Counted from the stretch's first letter, positions 10,794 through 23,028 are shown. The stretch is 64,000 bases of DNA from Diphasiastrum complanatum (GCA_029204225.1 CM055094.1:26734541-26798540), one strand, 5' to 3'. Numbers and translations are program-made. The notes: generated from the sequence alone by a model not told the origin.

Positions 10794-11792
10794 CATAGTC
10801 CACTGATTTTGTAGAGGCACATGTCTTTCCATCATAAAATGAACTTACTTTGCTGTCCCGCAAAGTCGACAATAGCCACCGTGGGACTGTTTTGGGCTGT
10901 CCAACAGCCATGGCTGATTTTGAGCAACAACGGGCGGTTCTTGATGAACATTAGGCTCTATACTTGATGAGGTGTTGGGCAGGTCGAAACTGGTTGATTG
11001 CTGCCCCTTATCTCCAGTAATAGAAGATGGTACCAAATCTGGAAAAACTTCAACATTCACACTATGTGGGCTGTCCCCCTTCAAGATATGAGTTGGGGCC
11101 ACATCCAATGAATTCTTTTCATCAAAATGCACATCACGACTAACAATAATCTTGTTAGTGCTCAAATTGAACAGCCTATAGCCTTTGCTTTCACTACTAT
11201 AGCCAGCAAAAATGCATTTAACTCCTTTATCCTCAAGCTTTGTACGGAGTTTATTTGGAACAAAAGCATAAGCCGTACAACCAAAAATGCGAAAGTGAGA
11301 GATTGTAGGTTTCTTTCCATACCAAACTTCATAAGTAGTTAATACTTTCAATGCTTTAGTAGGACAACGATTGCTTATGTATGCTGCCGTTATAACCTCT
11401 TCAGCCCAAAACTTGTGAGGCAGCCCCTTTGCTTTGAGCATGCAACGGGCCAATTCCATAAGTGTGCGATTCTTTCGCTCGGCAACACCATTTTGTTGAG
11501 GCGTATAGGGAGTTGTCATTTGATGTAGAATTCCCTTTTCTCAAAGAAATGCACCGAACGTATTGTTAATGTATTCCCCTCCTCGATCAGTGCGTAGGGT
11601 CTTCAATGAATGCCCAAACTGATTTTCCACCATTGCTAGAAAATCTTTGAAACGTTGAAAAACTTCCGATTTAGCCTTCATAGGATAGATCCATGTAAAA
11701 CGGGAAAAGTCATCAATAAAAGTCACAAAATAGATGCACTTTCCAATGGATTCAGTCACAAACATCACTATGAACCAAATCAAATTTATCAA
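10794..11792 (-). pseudogene. Copia 2 integrase and linker
   Basis: Minus strand, read from 11,792 down. The integrase core keeps FVTFIDDFSRFTWIYP, LRTDRGGEYINN (second catalytic Asp) and, after a stop at 11,541, TPYTPQQNGVAERKNRTL with the catalytic Glu. The C-terminal part has FGCTAYAFVPNKLRTKLEDKG and SRDVHFDEK. A Pro/Gln/Ser linker to RT follows and is cut at 10,794 by the inverted block. About 125 bp that follow this point in the sister copy are absent. Confidence 0.9.
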
Positions 11793-12205
11793 GAACCCTT
11801 ATAGTTCCATCAGTTGGAAAAGGTTTCCTTTGAAACTTTCCAAGTATGCACCCCTCGCATACATGCCCTTCCGGCTGCTCAATAGTAGGAATGTCTTCTA
11901 CCATATTAAATGTCTTCAGCTTCTTCAAACTTGCAAAGTTGAGATGCCCAAACCTTGCGTGCCACAATTCAGCCAACTCCAATGATAGGAGGTGCCAAAG
12001 ACGGAGGCCTTTCCTCATCACCATTGACCAAATCCCACAGCCCTTTCGCTATGAGAAGATTCTTCATCATGTAACTCCACAAGGAGTAGTTTGTGCCATC
12101 CAACCGATCTTCACTAAACAAAGAACCAATAGCTTCCAATTCTTTAGCCATTACCTCGAACAAAATTTCAGCTTGTAGTAGATAGGAAAGAGAGCCTTTC
12201 CACAA
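11752..12205 (-). pseudogene. Copia 2 gag start fused to pre-integrase
   Basis: On the minus strand gag begins at ATG 12,151 with LDGTNYSLWSYMMKNLLIAKGLWDLV. Soon after, near 11,990, the sequence passes to the pre-integrase zinc region ELWHARFGHLNFASL and CEGCILGKFQRKPF. The rest of gag, the zinc knuckle and the protease are missing, so this copy lost about 1.5 kb by internal deletion. Confidence 0.86.
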
Positions 12206-12851
12206 CCAAATCTACTCAAAAAGTTGCAGCAAACAAAGAGTTGAAAGTAGGAGCACAAGATGTCTTTCAATCTGCAACCAAAGTGCCCAAAAGATAATGG
12301 ATAGATGGCTGTCTTTCTGCACAAAAAAGCCAGCTTCTTGAAAATTAGGTTAGCTTTGATTGAAGCCTACACCGAAACCCGATTAGGAAGCCAAATAGTG
12401 TGATCAACGCACACTCCAATAGGGTTGTTGAAAGCGCCCTATTACTTGCTGAGAATATGCAAATTTCCAGCCACAAGTTGACCTAACCCTGAATAGGGTT
12501 TGCTGAATTTTGGGCGCCCTCCTACACAAATGCAAACCTGAAAACAAAAACAGCAAGATAAGGAGACACCACAACCAAAAATCAGTAGTAGATCTTTGGG
12601 CGCCCTCCTCCAAACAAAACTTGCTGAAAACTGGTTGCATAAAAATCAGATTTGAGATTCTGATTTTTTGGGTGCCACAAATTGCTCCTCCAAGATCTCT
12701 GATGGCCGCCCTCCTTCAACCTGAAAAGAGACAAAAAAGCTGATCCAAACTCCACTTGAAAAGATCAGCAAGATGCTGAAATTTCACAACAAAAAGCAGA
12801 GAAGCTCCTCTTCTGGTAGGGCGCCAACAAACAAGCTTGTTGCAGATCCGG
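12206..12851 (-). other. Copia 2 untranslated leader
   Basis: Minus-strand leader between the primer site and gag. It contains several related phrases around GGGCGCCC and no convincing reading frame. Confidence 0.6.
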
Positions 12852-12865
12852 TAGCTCTGATACCA
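12852..12865 (-). other. Primer binding site of Copia 2
   Basis: The plus strand reads GCTCTGATACCA, the complement of TGGTATCAGAGC, directly beside the inner end of the right LTR at 12866. This fixes the element's orientation as minus. Confidence 0.86.
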
Positions 12866-13234
12866 TGTAGGAAAGCAAGAGTCAAGTCACCAAGATCTAG
12901 TTACCAATCAATCTCCACAGAAAACAAGAGAGAAGAGGCTGGGCGCCCAACTCTAAGACAGAGAGAGAGAAAACAGCAACAAGAGCAATGGAGAGCAATG
13001 CTTAGCCAAACTGTAAAAATGGAATACACAATGAGCATATAAGTACTCTACCTGGATGTGACCAAATGCCACCAAACCCTAAGGTTAACCACTTACTAAA
13101 TGTAGGGCACCCCCAAAAGTCAAGATAGGGCCCGTAAACAAAATTAGACCCCTAAGGATCCACGAGTCAGTACATGACCAAAATTTGGTCCAACTGAACT
13201 TAAGACAAACTTAAGATGGCCTAAATAACTAAAT
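12866..13234 (-). repeat. 5' LTR of Copia 2, outer end deleted
   Basis: Matches 8933-9315 of the other LTR nearly base for base, then stops at 13234. The terminal bases with TGTTAG are absent, and Gypsy integrase sequence follows at once. Confidence 0.87.
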
Positions 13235-13930
13235 ACAGACTATGGAAGATATGTTGAGCACATATGTTTCTCAGAGGCAATCTCATTGGGAAGATTACAT
13301 TCCTCTGATTGAGTTTGCACACAATAGTAGAAAGCATTCTGCTACAAGTTGCAGTCCTTTTATGCTTATGTATGGTTTTCAACCTAGATCTCTAGTTAAT
13401 GTGGAGACTAAATCTGTTAAGGTCTAGAAGGTTGCATGTTTCTTGCATGATATGCAAAAAGTGCGGCAAGTGTCAAAGGATGGTATCCGTACTACTCAGG
13501 TAGAGCTAAATACTATGCCGATCTTAAGAGATCTCCCAGAGATTTAAAAGTTGATGATTGGGTATATCTTAGAATTCCAAAAGATTCTAGGACAATATGT
13601 ATAGGTAAGCATTAGAAATTGTCTACCCGATTTTGTGGACCGTTCAGGATTGTACGGAAAATTGGTTCTTTAGCTTAGGAACTAGATCTTCAAGGAAAAT
13701 CTACTATTGAGTGTTTCATGTAAGTCGGTTAAAATTAAGTTTACAGGAAGGTGATACAGTTGGATTTGATGAGGGTTTATCCCACTTAGAGATAAACAAC
13801 TGAGAAATTGTTCTATTTATAAGTGCTTGATTGTGGAAGGGTCGGACTGAGGATGATCATTCATAGGAGAGAGTTGAAAGCATAAAGAAGAACTTCCCTA
13901 AATTCCACTTATGGGGACAGAAGCAATTCA
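13235..13930 (+). pseudogene. Gypsy A integrase C-terminal fragment
   Basis: Shows the end of the Gypsy integrase core (YVSQRQSHWEDYIPLIEFAHN, then SATSCSPFMLMYGFQPRS). After stops, the C-terminal fold follows (DDWVYLRIPKDSR and RFCGPFRIVRKIGSLA). The catalytic Asp, Asp and Glu belong upstream and are not present. Ends just before the polypurine tract AAGGGGGGAAGAA at 13930-13942. Confidence 0.88.
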
Positions 13931-13942
13931 AGGGGGGAAGAA

Positions 13943-14411
13943 TGTTACGTCCACGTCCTACATATAGGATTTGGCATAATCCTAGACTTGGAAACACGGT
14001 ACTCTAGTACCTGAGATTATTGGTTACGCCTCGTTATTCCAAACAAGGCCAGAAATGTAATTAATAACTTTGTGAGGGCCCAATTACTTAAGTGGAACTA
14101 ATGTATGGGTCAGGGCATGTGTAGAGTATCAATAGTAATGGAAAGCGCTTTTGGGGTTATACTTGGCTTGCATGGGCACATGCATGGGAGATGCTGGGGG
14201 CTATATATCCTAGTGGAAACTCGCCCTCCTACCATTCCATAGTGTGGTTTTCATTACCAGTTTCCTCTCTCTACAATTGCATCCTATCCCGGCTCGAGGG
14301 TGATGCTACTGGAGATTGGTCAGTGGCTTCTCATTGGTTGGGTGGTCTTGCTCCATTGTTGTCCCTTTGTGTTTGTCTTGTAAGCAGAATCTTGAGGAGC
14401 TTTCCCTTACA
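13943..14411 (+). repeat. 3' LTR of Gypsy A
   Basis: 469 bp from TGTTACGTCCACG to CCCTTACA, directly after a polypurine tract. Partner of 6412-6841. Confidence 0.9.
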
Positions 14412-14650
14412 AAAAGGCTTCACGAGAGTAAAGCTCTCAATATTTATGGTCTGTGGCCTTGTGGATACACAAAACACTATCGAAGAAGCAATACGGTTTT
14501 TTGAAACTACCCTGGAATATAATTGTGAAGGCTTGGGTATGGCATGGTGTACACAACATGACAATGCGACTTCGATGATTCGCTTTACCTCGTCTATCAC
14601 ACGTTACAGAAAAGAGCCAAATTGAAAGACACACTTTTTTATGGACCCTT

Positions 14651-14912
14651 TGTTATGGACCTGCATCAGTGGAGAATGAAGAGCTCTTCCACTGGTGGTC
14701 AGGTCAAGACGATTATCTAAGTCTCACGATGTAGGTAAGGCATGGTGGTATGGGACACCATGGCTTATCAGAGATCCGAGCTTGCTTGATGGTGGTCTAT
14801 TGCTCCAGTGCATGGGGGAGAGGTGGTAGACCTCTATGGATGGGCGGTACATAGCGTTCGTCACCTGATTGTGTCTTAGCAATGACCGAATTCGACGATG
14901 GGGATTCTAACA
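14651..14912 (+). repeat. Likely LTR of a second Gypsy element (B)
   Basis: Begins TGTTATGGACC and ends ATTCTAACA, followed by TTTGGTATCAGAGCC (14913-14927), an iMet primer site. No partner LTR is in the window, so the left boundary is a guess from the TG start. Confidence 0.5.
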
Positions 14913-15112
14913 TTTGGTATCAGAGCCACCGATCATTGTGAATGAGGTGCAATTGCTTCAACTTAAGTTTTGGTTGGTTTTAAACTTCTTGTTGATGTGC
15001 TAGGATAGCTTAGTATTCACCCAAGTGACCCTTGGGTGAGGTGGCATTGAGAGGGTGATGGCCATGTGAAAAGTGGGTTGGTGGTGCCCATAAGGGTTGC
15101 CGCTTGTCTTAG

Positions 15113-15133
15113 CCCCCCCCCCCCCCCCCCCCC
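15113..15133 (+). repeat. Poly-C run of 21
   Basis: An uninterrupted run of 21 C within the leader of Gypsy B. Confidence 0.95.
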
Positions 15134-15341
15134 ATATGCTTGCTAGGTGGCGCCCATAAGGCCCACCACTTAGTAAGGCCAAAAGGGATAGAAAATGGTG
15201 TGGATGGGGGGTAAAGGCTTCACTCTCATCATTGAGGAGATTGTTTTGGCCTAGCCTCCTTGAGTTGAGGTCTCAAGCTTCCTAAGCCAATTTGTAGCCA
15301 AGCTCTTGCCGTTTTTCCTTCGAATTTACCTTAGTGCGCCA

Positions 15342-16100
15342 TGGACCCCGCTGTGCCCTCGGGTGAAGGACCGCCTTCACCACCCCCTCCTTGGATCAGG
15401 GGAATAGACATTTTTCCATGCACGATCCGCCTAAAAACATGAAGATCGTTTCTGCCCTTATGTTTTTACGCGGTAAGGCATACACATTGTGGCAGGATCT
15501 GAAGGATAGAGCTGGTACCCCTACCACTTGGGATGCTTTTTAGGAAGTCTTTAAAATGGCTTTCTTGCCAGTTCTGGATGATTTTGAGCATTGGTGCCAC
15601 TGTGCAGATGGGTAGTAGGCTATTAGATGCCTACGTATAGGAGTTCTAGGAAGCCTTACCTCGATTTGCTTCACGAATCGACCCTGTCCTAATAAAATTA
15701 CATTTTATTTTGGGGCTTCCAAAAGAATTTCGACTTGAAGTGCGACGCAACCAACCGCAGACAATCGAAGATGCCATTCGCTTTGCGAAGAGCTTCGATG
15801 ATGCCCACATTGGCTCATGTAAGGAGCAAAGTTGCCTAAGGTTGAATAGAAAAAAAAGAAAAGAAAATTTTCAAGAAGCAGGGCAAGGACAAGATGGACA
15901 CCAATTCCCAAGGCGGGAAAAAGCTCGTGAAGTTAGATCACGCTGAGTATGACGAGGTGAGGACCGGCGAATTGTGTTCCTCCTTGATGGAAAAAGGGCA
16001 TCTTTCAAAAATCTTTCAAAAGGCTGCCCAAAGAAACAAAAGAAATCTGGTGGGCATTCTAAAGCCTTCAAGGTGCCAGGTAATTCTAGTATTTCTTTTG
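15342..16100 (+). pseudogene. Gypsy B gag remnant
   Basis: From ATG 15,342 the frame opens with a Pro-rich start. Frameshifted gag blocks follow, the clearest being FILGLPKEFRLEVRRNQPQ and TIEDAIRFAKSFDDAH (about 15,700-15,810), matching the Gypsy gag pattern FxxGLxxxxxxxVxxxxPxTxxEAxxxA. A Lys-rich tail follows. No zinc knuckle, protease or pol is recognisable after it. Confidence 0.75.
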
Positions 16101-16943
16101 TTGATTATCCTTTAAGGATGACACTAATTGTGAGAATTGTTGTTTTAATACAGTTGTTTTTGGCCCCCATGACCTCATTCATATGAATGGGTTCGGAGTA
16201 CACTAGCTACCGATCTCTTTACAACTGCTCTTCTTATATATTAAAATTGGACTCACACAAGCCTCTTTGGATTTTACATTCACTAAAATAGCCTAGATAG
16301 ATTTTGTGACGAAAAACTTGTCTTCAGAACTTGCACCGGCAATTTACCTTGTAAAATCTGCCTGTGGTTTGGATAAATTAATGTGAATGCTAGTAGTAAT
16401 TTGATGCTGTATTGGCAAAGAATCTGTACAGAGGTACTCATTTTTTGAGTTCGAATCTTGTTTGCTGTGAATGTGTTTGCTGACGTGTAACTGTCTAGGT
16501 CTCTAGGGTGGAATAATCAATGGGAGTCTAATTTTAGATGATTCTCCACTTGTCGAGAGTGCAACGTTTCTTAGCATGCATTTTGCAAAAATGTAATTAA
16601 CTTGGTTGACATCTTTGCAATTGCACACTTAAGTGACATTGTTTTGATTTTAAATTTTGAAATTCTTAGTTTGCATCCCAGGCTGATCTATGCACATATG
16701 TATGTGAACTTGGAGATCAGTACTTGATGCTCACAAGATCAAATTGCCATGCAATTATTGGGAATGTGTTGAGCCTTAATAACGCACCATTTTCTGATAA
16801 TTTATATTCACAATATGAAAACTTGCAGTTAAGCTACATATTTTTAAACCTATGTACTAGTTGCTTCACGTAACGTTCTCTGTTTCGCTGGCTAACTGAC
16901 CCGACCTAGATTGCCTGGCATGTGACTTCTGATAATTTTGCAG
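16101..16943. other. Sequence upstream of the first VPS50 exon, no feature
   Basis: AT-rich, intron-like. No coding similarity I can defend. It ends at the splice acceptor TTTTGCAG (16,936-16,943). Confidence 0.5.
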
Positions 16944-16978
16944 GGAGAGGATCCTCAACTTACAAAGAAAAAAACCCG
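16944..16978 (+). CDS. VPS50: VPS50 exon a (35 nt)
   Basis: Acceptor TTTTGCAG and donor CCCG|GTATGC. Reads GEDPQLTKKKT and leaves two bases (CG) that join the first A of the next exon to make Arg. It corresponds to the short variable linker before the DLC block of plant VPS50. The exon is tiny, so the assignment rests on phase and on the next exon. Confidence 0.75.
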
Positions 16979-17267
16979 GTATGCATGTAGTTTTTTTAAC
17001 TTCTGCCACTTTGCTTATAAGAGATTGGAGATAACCACCTGTTGTTTTACTCACCTAAGTTGTTCTTTTTATTAGCCCTGTTGAGTGCCTTAAAGTTAGT
17101 CTTCTGAAGTTAAGCTGTTGAAATATCTGTTGGAATTTTGTTTATGAGGTGGATTGCACTTTTAGGTTCAGCTTTCTTACACCGAGAAAGCTCTATAATT
17201 TTAGCTACTTTGGCACTATTGGAAAATTTCTGAATAGCTGATTTTCATTCCACATTTTTGTTTGCAG

Positions 17268-17400
17268 ACTTCCTTATAATGACTTATGCCTTCAACTCCC
17301 GGAATCAAAGTTCAAAAGTTGTCTGTATAATATGCTGGAAGTCCTATATGATATATTATGTTCATACTATGCAATGATGACATGGAAACATTCTTTTCAG
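17268..17400 (+). CDS. VPS50: VPS50 exon b
   Basis: Acceptor TTTGCAG, donor CAG|GTGGGA. Reads LPYNDLCLQLPESKFKSC, then a helix ending CSYYAMMTW. This aligns position by position with the animal block LQYKDLCTHV ... YYRTMEW and with the plant block DLCLQIPESKF ... SYHEIM. Begins in phase 2 and ends on a codon boundary. Confidence 0.9.
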
Positions 17401-18598
17401 GTGGGAGAATCTTCTAGGCTTCAGTTTTGTTGTTTGTTAGTATTTGAATTGGTTAGCAAATTTGTTCCAAGATTTCTGAACATCTGGTTTGGCAATTGTG
17501 ATGAACGTCTATGAAAGTTTATGGACGTAAAGCAATAAAAGCTAGGTGATTGTGATATAACCGCAGTTGTTAAGTTGCAATCAGAACTTTGTAGTCTTTT
17601 CACTGTTGACATCAGAGTGTCATCATGCTCTTATGCTGTGGATTGCCATTGTATTTCTTTCTGACATTGTCTTAATGTTACACAGCTGTTTGATGCATGG
17701 TTGTGTGCCTTTTCTTTGACTATGTCAGAAATTTATTTATGGTGCAGATTGAACTGTAAATCATTGTCTCTATAGAAATTCTGTTGAATATTCTTGCACC
17801 TGTCTATGGTTTGAAATCACAGGGGTTTGATGATATTATGCACTGGCTTGTCAGAAATTATTGACGTCCTTTTAGTAAGATAAAATGCTTTGCCACCATG
17901 ATTTGGTGCAATTGCAGCCAATTTTGTGGGGCAATCATTGTTGAAGACATCCAGTCACAGAGTAGTTCTACCTAGGGGCAAGCCATAGGTTTCTCACAAT
18001 AGGCCTGATGTTCAGGTATGCTTTTGTTGAGTGGGTACTTGCATTGTATCTGTGAATTGTTCAACTTGTGCAGAACACAAGGTTTGAAAGTAGTGGATAT
18101 TCTTGCCAGCCCTGAATATATGTGGGACCTGTGCTGCTTTTGCAAACAGTTCTAGGATGTCATATGGATGCAAACTTATATGTTATTTGTGGATTTTTTA
18201 ATGATTGCTCAGAGGGGAGATTGTGTATTAAAGGGTATTTGGACATGTTAGGATTTCCAAACTAATCATGACTGTAGAATCATGGCAAACTGCTGCAATT
18301 TAACATCTTCCAATAAAGTATGAACACTTCAAAGTTGTTAAGGCAAGATGTCACATTTACTAAGTTATTCTATTACATCAAATCTGCCGTGCAAGTTTTT
18401 GATTCTATGATAATGGTTATTGATCCATAGTGAAGCAGTTGTAAGCTTGTGGGGATTCTATTGTCTGAGAATTTTAGAATATATCATGTAGTCCGAGCTA
18501 TAAGAATCAAATCCAAAAGAAGATTGCAACATAAGCTTCCAACCTTATCATGCATTTCTGCTCCTCCTGTGCATGCCTCTCTCTTTCCAGGACATATA
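17401..18598 (+). other. VPS50 intron 2, first part
   Basis: AT-rich intron without recognisable transposon or coding sequence. One or more small exons of the poorly conserved Ser-rich linker could hide here or further on, because that linker varies among plants. Confidence 0.5.
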
Positions 18599-20460
18599 TT
18601 AATAATCAGTGATTTTCATGCTAGGACCGCTTTATGTGAGGTTGATTTCCGTGCAGCTCCCGATCAGTTACAAATACGAGCCCTTTGATTGTGATGATAT
18701 AGGAGTCACCAAGATTCTAGAGGATGCCGAGCTGGGACCGGTCACTACATATGGGGAGTATTTGTTACAGCTAGGCAAAGTCCATGTAGCCATTTTCAAT
18801 GGCCTAGCTTGTTGGCTTGATTCTGGAGATTACAAATGCCATCTTCACTATGGCAATAATGGTGTTGCTGATTGTCTCATGGGGTCACCCTCTTCCATCC
18901 CACTGATGTCAAATTTCTGTATCTCTCCTACCGACCTATCAAACCACTCCTTCCTCTCATTCCATCTTAGCACACTCACGCTCCCCCAATCATTATCTCA
19001 TCCTTCCATTGACCGTGCACCAAAATATACCTTTGACCACTCCTACACGACAATATATCAGGAGTCATTCACCTCACCACTCACCATTCCCCATGTGATA
19101 GCCCACTGGATATCTAGGCCACCTTCGTCTCTATGACACTCGACACAGCTTCCTATTTGGCCTTCTTGTCCAAGCCTTATAGACATAGACCCACGTCATT
19201 ATGCCCTATCCGATAGCCTTGTTATGATGATGAGTGCCAATACTATCACCAGGAAGTCACCCATGCGTGTTCTCATGCTCCCCACCCCCTACATTCCTCC
19301 AGATGATCCTACCACTGTCTCATCATGCACAAGACATTGAGGATCTTGAATTTGAACTCCTCCTGGCTGCAGATCCACTCTCACCCATTCTTGCCACGCT
19401 ACTTACCCGTGCAGTTGTCTCTGGTTTCCCTTCATCTTGGTGCACCAACATCATCCATCCCATTCACAAAAGCGGTGACCCCATGAGTCTAGGTAACTAC
19501 CATATTGTCTTGATTGGACATGTTATCACGAAGCTATCTGGCACGATTTTGCAGTCGACAGTGAGTACAAAGGTTGATACCAGGAGGCTATACATGATGG
19601 ACCAGGCTAGTTTCAGGTCTCATTATTCCACCATGGATCATATTTTTACTCTTCAGGCTATTATTGAAGAGGTAGATATAGGAGCGAGAGATTGTAGGAA
19701 AGCCTTTGACTTCGCCCCACAGTCTTCACTCATTTAGAGATAGATTACAAGACTTGAGATGAGACTTTCCATGAACACAATGCTAGTAGTTAGGGCACTT
19801 TATGAGAGAATTTAGGGTTGATTTAGGAGTGACATTGTCATTTTAGAGTAGATTTGGAGTGCTAAGGGGGTGTAGTGGGGATGCTCCCTCTTGCGCACAC
19901 TCTTTGGCTTGTTTAATGATGAGTTGGAGAGGGTCATTCAGTATTGTGGTGGTGCAAGATGCAAAGCTGGAGACATGATCGATATCTTACTAACGGGCCA
20001 AGCTCTCTATCCCACATTAGATCATTCTAGCAGAGTTTGGAATGTCGCCTCTATAGCTTGACACCATCTCTCAGCTTATCGTATACATACGGAGGGTTAT
20101 GACATTCTTAGATACTGAGATGAGATACTCACGAGCGGTATTTACTTCCTAAAAACGTCTCCATAGTAAAGGGTACTAGCTCTCATGGGATTCTCAGGCT
20201 TCTCGCCTATTGGACACACTTGGCATTCCCGTTTCACATCTTTACACTGGTACTCACCAATAGATCTGAGGATTCCTTTATCGAGCCTATATTCAGCGAA
20301 CATGGTAAGTCCAGTTGAAGGTCACGATATTTATATTTGGGACCCTCTTATGGCCTCAAATTTATTTTGGGCCAGCTTTGAGTTTCATGGATGCTTGTAG
20401 AATATCCCATGGTGTGACACGATATGTTAGTTGTGCTCACTTTTTGAGGCTGAGGCTGAG
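18599..20460 (+). mobile_element. LINE fragment a (endonuclease end, RT start, decayed C-terminus)
   Basis: Plus-strand non-LTR retrotransposon. The AP-endonuclease part shows SDFHART (family GDFNAR) at about 18,608, the EYLLQLG segment, then GVADCLMGSPSS and LSNHSFLSF, the degraded equivalents of VVDYLMGS and LSDHS that hold the catalytic Asp and His. RT motif 0 to 2 follows near 19,330-19,720: DIEDLEFELL, FPSSWCTNIIHPIHKSGDP and KAFDFAP. Further RT and C-terminal sequence to about 20,460 is too decayed to read without many shifts. No 3' tail is seen. Confidence 0.83.
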
Positions 20461-21655
20461 AACCCCTCCATCTTCAAAAGGGGAGATATAGTGTCTTCGA
20501 AGACACAGTGTTTGGACCTAGTCATGGCTCTCAACCGTGATCCCGCCAAGACCGCCGGTAAGCTCAGGGTCACATGACCAGGGTTATGGCCCCATGACTA
20601 GTCTCACCGAAGGGGGACCTGCTAGCTGTGCGAGGTGTGTTAGAGTCATGACGTAGTAGTGTAGTGGTACACGCTGCAAGTATGCAGTGCATAACCGTCG
20701 AGCTGCTAACAAAGCTCGCCCTTAATTATACGGGCTGAGGCTAGGGATAGTCGGTAGTTGACCGGAGTGGGCAGTCTTCCGCTACCTGGCACAATGGTGC
20801 ACAGGGGTGGTAACCAGTAGGCTCCAGTGGGTTCTATTCAGCAGTTTGCGCACTTATGGATGCAGGGGGCTTGGCCAGCCATGCGTGGATGCCACATGCT
20901 CTGGAACTGGAATGGCAGGTAGGAGCTATAAGGGTTACCTAAGGATGGGAGGTAATTCATTCCACACTACAACTCTTGGTGTTTTGAGGAGCTTATGGTT
21001 AGAGAGTATTAGAGGGAGAAAAGGTCGTTCTAGAAAGAGAAAGTGCCAAAAATCAGCAGATTTTTGCTTCTTTTTTTGGTGGGATTTTGGTAGGGAGATT
21101 GGAGGAGAGGTCTACAAGCAGGCCATTGCCTGTAAATTGAGCAAAACAGCCTCCGAATAGGGCTGCAAACTTTCAGCTTTTTGAAATTTTGCAAAGTTCC
21201 TAAGGAAAAATTGTCATAACTTATTCTACACTTGGCGGATTTCGTTCGGATTTTAGGAGCCTTATTCTGATGCTAGATCACTGCAAGGGAGGGGCTGAAC
21301 TACGAAAAGTTTCTCAAAAACTTCACGTTTTGTCAAAAAGTTCGATTCTTCACCATTTTTCATGCTATTGGAGTTGAGACATCACAACTTTTCGTTTGTT
21401 GCCTGTTTTTACCTCAGATTGGCATGAAGCTTCCTCACAGGAGGGCAACCTACTACACTTGTACCTTCAGCCTGTTTGCAGGAGTATACACAAATTCACA
21501 TTGATTTGAGGCTGTTTTTTAAACTATTTTTTTATTTTTTGGAGCCAATAACAAAATTTCATATTTCCTAGCAATTGTTTATCGACGGTATCTACATCAA
21601 TACTGTACCAAATTTCAAAATCAGGGAGAGCCTATCCCTTGCTTTTATTTTTTCG
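20461..21655. other. Unassigned 1.2 kb, possible LTR or SINE remnants
   Basis: No protein similarity. Near 20,650-20,705 there is an A-box-like TAGTGTAGTGG and, about 40 bases on, a weak B-box-like GTCGAGC, as in a tRNA-derived SINE. The stretch 21,180-21,650 has the look of retrotransposon leader or LTR sequence, but no partner copy is in the window. Confidence 0.3.
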
Positions 21656-23028
21656 TTTTCTAAATTTTACTTTGCAATCCACACATAGTATGATGCCGAA
21701 TGTCGCTCTCTCCATCACCTTGTCAACCATGCCCGTACTCATGATCCTCACCTCCTCCGCTTCGCTAGATGCTCTTGTCATCGCACACTCCGCTGGAAAA
21801 AGCGTGCCTATGACGACTCTGATGGAAAGCGTCTTGTTGACCTTCTCTTCAGTTCCTCTTCAGGCGCCTTTTGGCGTGAATTTATCCCCCGTGCTCCACC
21901 ACCTCTCCTGGATGACCTCCGCATATGGACCGACTACGCTACCAGCCTATATACCATACCCACAGACACACCCATCTCTATCTCTCCACGCCCTTCTGAG
22001 TTCACCTTCTTCACCTCTGACATGGTACTTGCGGCCATCAAGAGAATGAAGTCCCATAAGGCAAGAGATATTGAGGACCTCGAATTTGAACTCCTAACCC
22101 ATGCTTCCGACCTCCTTGCTCCCACAATAGCCACTCTCCTCAATTCCGCCGTTGTTTCTGGCTTCCCTTCATACAGTGTGCACCAACATCATCCATCCTA
22201 TTCATAAAAATGGTGATCCCATGATTCTTGGTAATTACCGCACCATCATGATTGGGCATGTTCTCACGAAGCTCTATGGCACCATACTCTAGTCTGCAGT
22301 GAGTTCAAAGGCGGAAAACAGGAGATTAAATGCATTGGGGCAGGCAGGTTTCAGATCTCATTATTCTACCACTGACCATATCTTCACACTCCGAGCTTTG
22401 ATTGAGGAAGCTAAGTACAGGACAGAGAGGGTTTACTGTTGTTTTGTGGACTTCAGGAAAGCCTTTGATTCTGTACCACGCTCCCTACTCATTCAGAGAC
22501 TTCGTGACCTTGGTTTCTCCACAGATAATGGTCAGCAGTGATGGCTCTTTATGAGAAGGTCTTGGGATGTTTCCGACATGACAGTGGCCTATCTGATCAC
22601 ATTTGGAGCACCATTGGGGTGAAACAGGGATGTTCTCTTTCACCGGTTCTCTTTGGATTGTACATTGATGAGTTAGAGCGAGTCATCTCACAGTATGGCG
22701 GGGCTAGATGTAGACTTGGCACCATTCTGATTGCTATTCTCCTCTATGCGGATGATGTGGTACTAGTATCCCCGACCAGAGAGGGATTACAGAGGCAGCT
22801 GGATTGTCTACAGGGATTTTGTACCAAATGGGGAGTGGGCATGACTTTTAGCAGTATACATGCTCCCACATGTTTCAAATATCATCACATCTATTTCAGT
22901 TCATAGCTTTAGATTTGTTATTTATGTTACCGTTTTGGAGACGTTTCAAACGCTCCCATTGTTACCACATACTTGACATGTACATTTACTAGTCTTATAT
23001 GCCTTTTGGCATGGAAAAGACATTAATA

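Larger units (their letters stand above)
8933..13234 (-). mobile_element. Copia LTR retrotransposon 2, nested in Gypsy A, internally inverted
   Basis: A minus-strand Copia element: on the minus strand, the primer site (12852-12865) follows the right-hand LTR, then gag, integrase and the end of RNase H run leftward to the left-hand LTR. The RT and RNase H block 9681-10793 is in the opposite (plus) orientation, so the element has suffered an internal inversion. A sister copy in normal order at 56,026-60,313 shows the original arrangement. The outer end of the right LTR (about 145 bp) is missing, and Gypsy sequence resumes directly at 13235. Confidence 0.9.
6412..14411 (+). mobile_element. Gypsy LTR retrotransposon A, nested and decayed
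   Basis: Bounded by two related LTRs (6412-6841 and 13943-14411), both beginning TGTTACGTCCA and ending CCCTTACA, with a primer site after the first and a polypurine tract before the second. Possible target duplication: GAAAG before the left LTR and AAAAG after the right one (4 of 5 bases). Between them lie gag, the start of the reverse transcriptase and the end of integrase, all in plus orientation. They are split by a Copia element at 8933-13234 and by a LINE 3' fragment in the leader. Protease, most of RT, RNase H and the catalytic integrase core are missing. Confidence 0.88.

Noticed and set aside
16682-16860. Open frame after a CAG (ADLCTYVCELGDQYLML...) as a further VPS50 exon
   Set aside because: It does not match the helix that precedes the DLC block in VPS50 of plants or animals, and no donor site with fitting phase was found.
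17401-17514. Extension of VPS50 exon b past 17,400
   Set aside because: The frame stays open for a while but homology ends at the CAG|GTGGGA donor.
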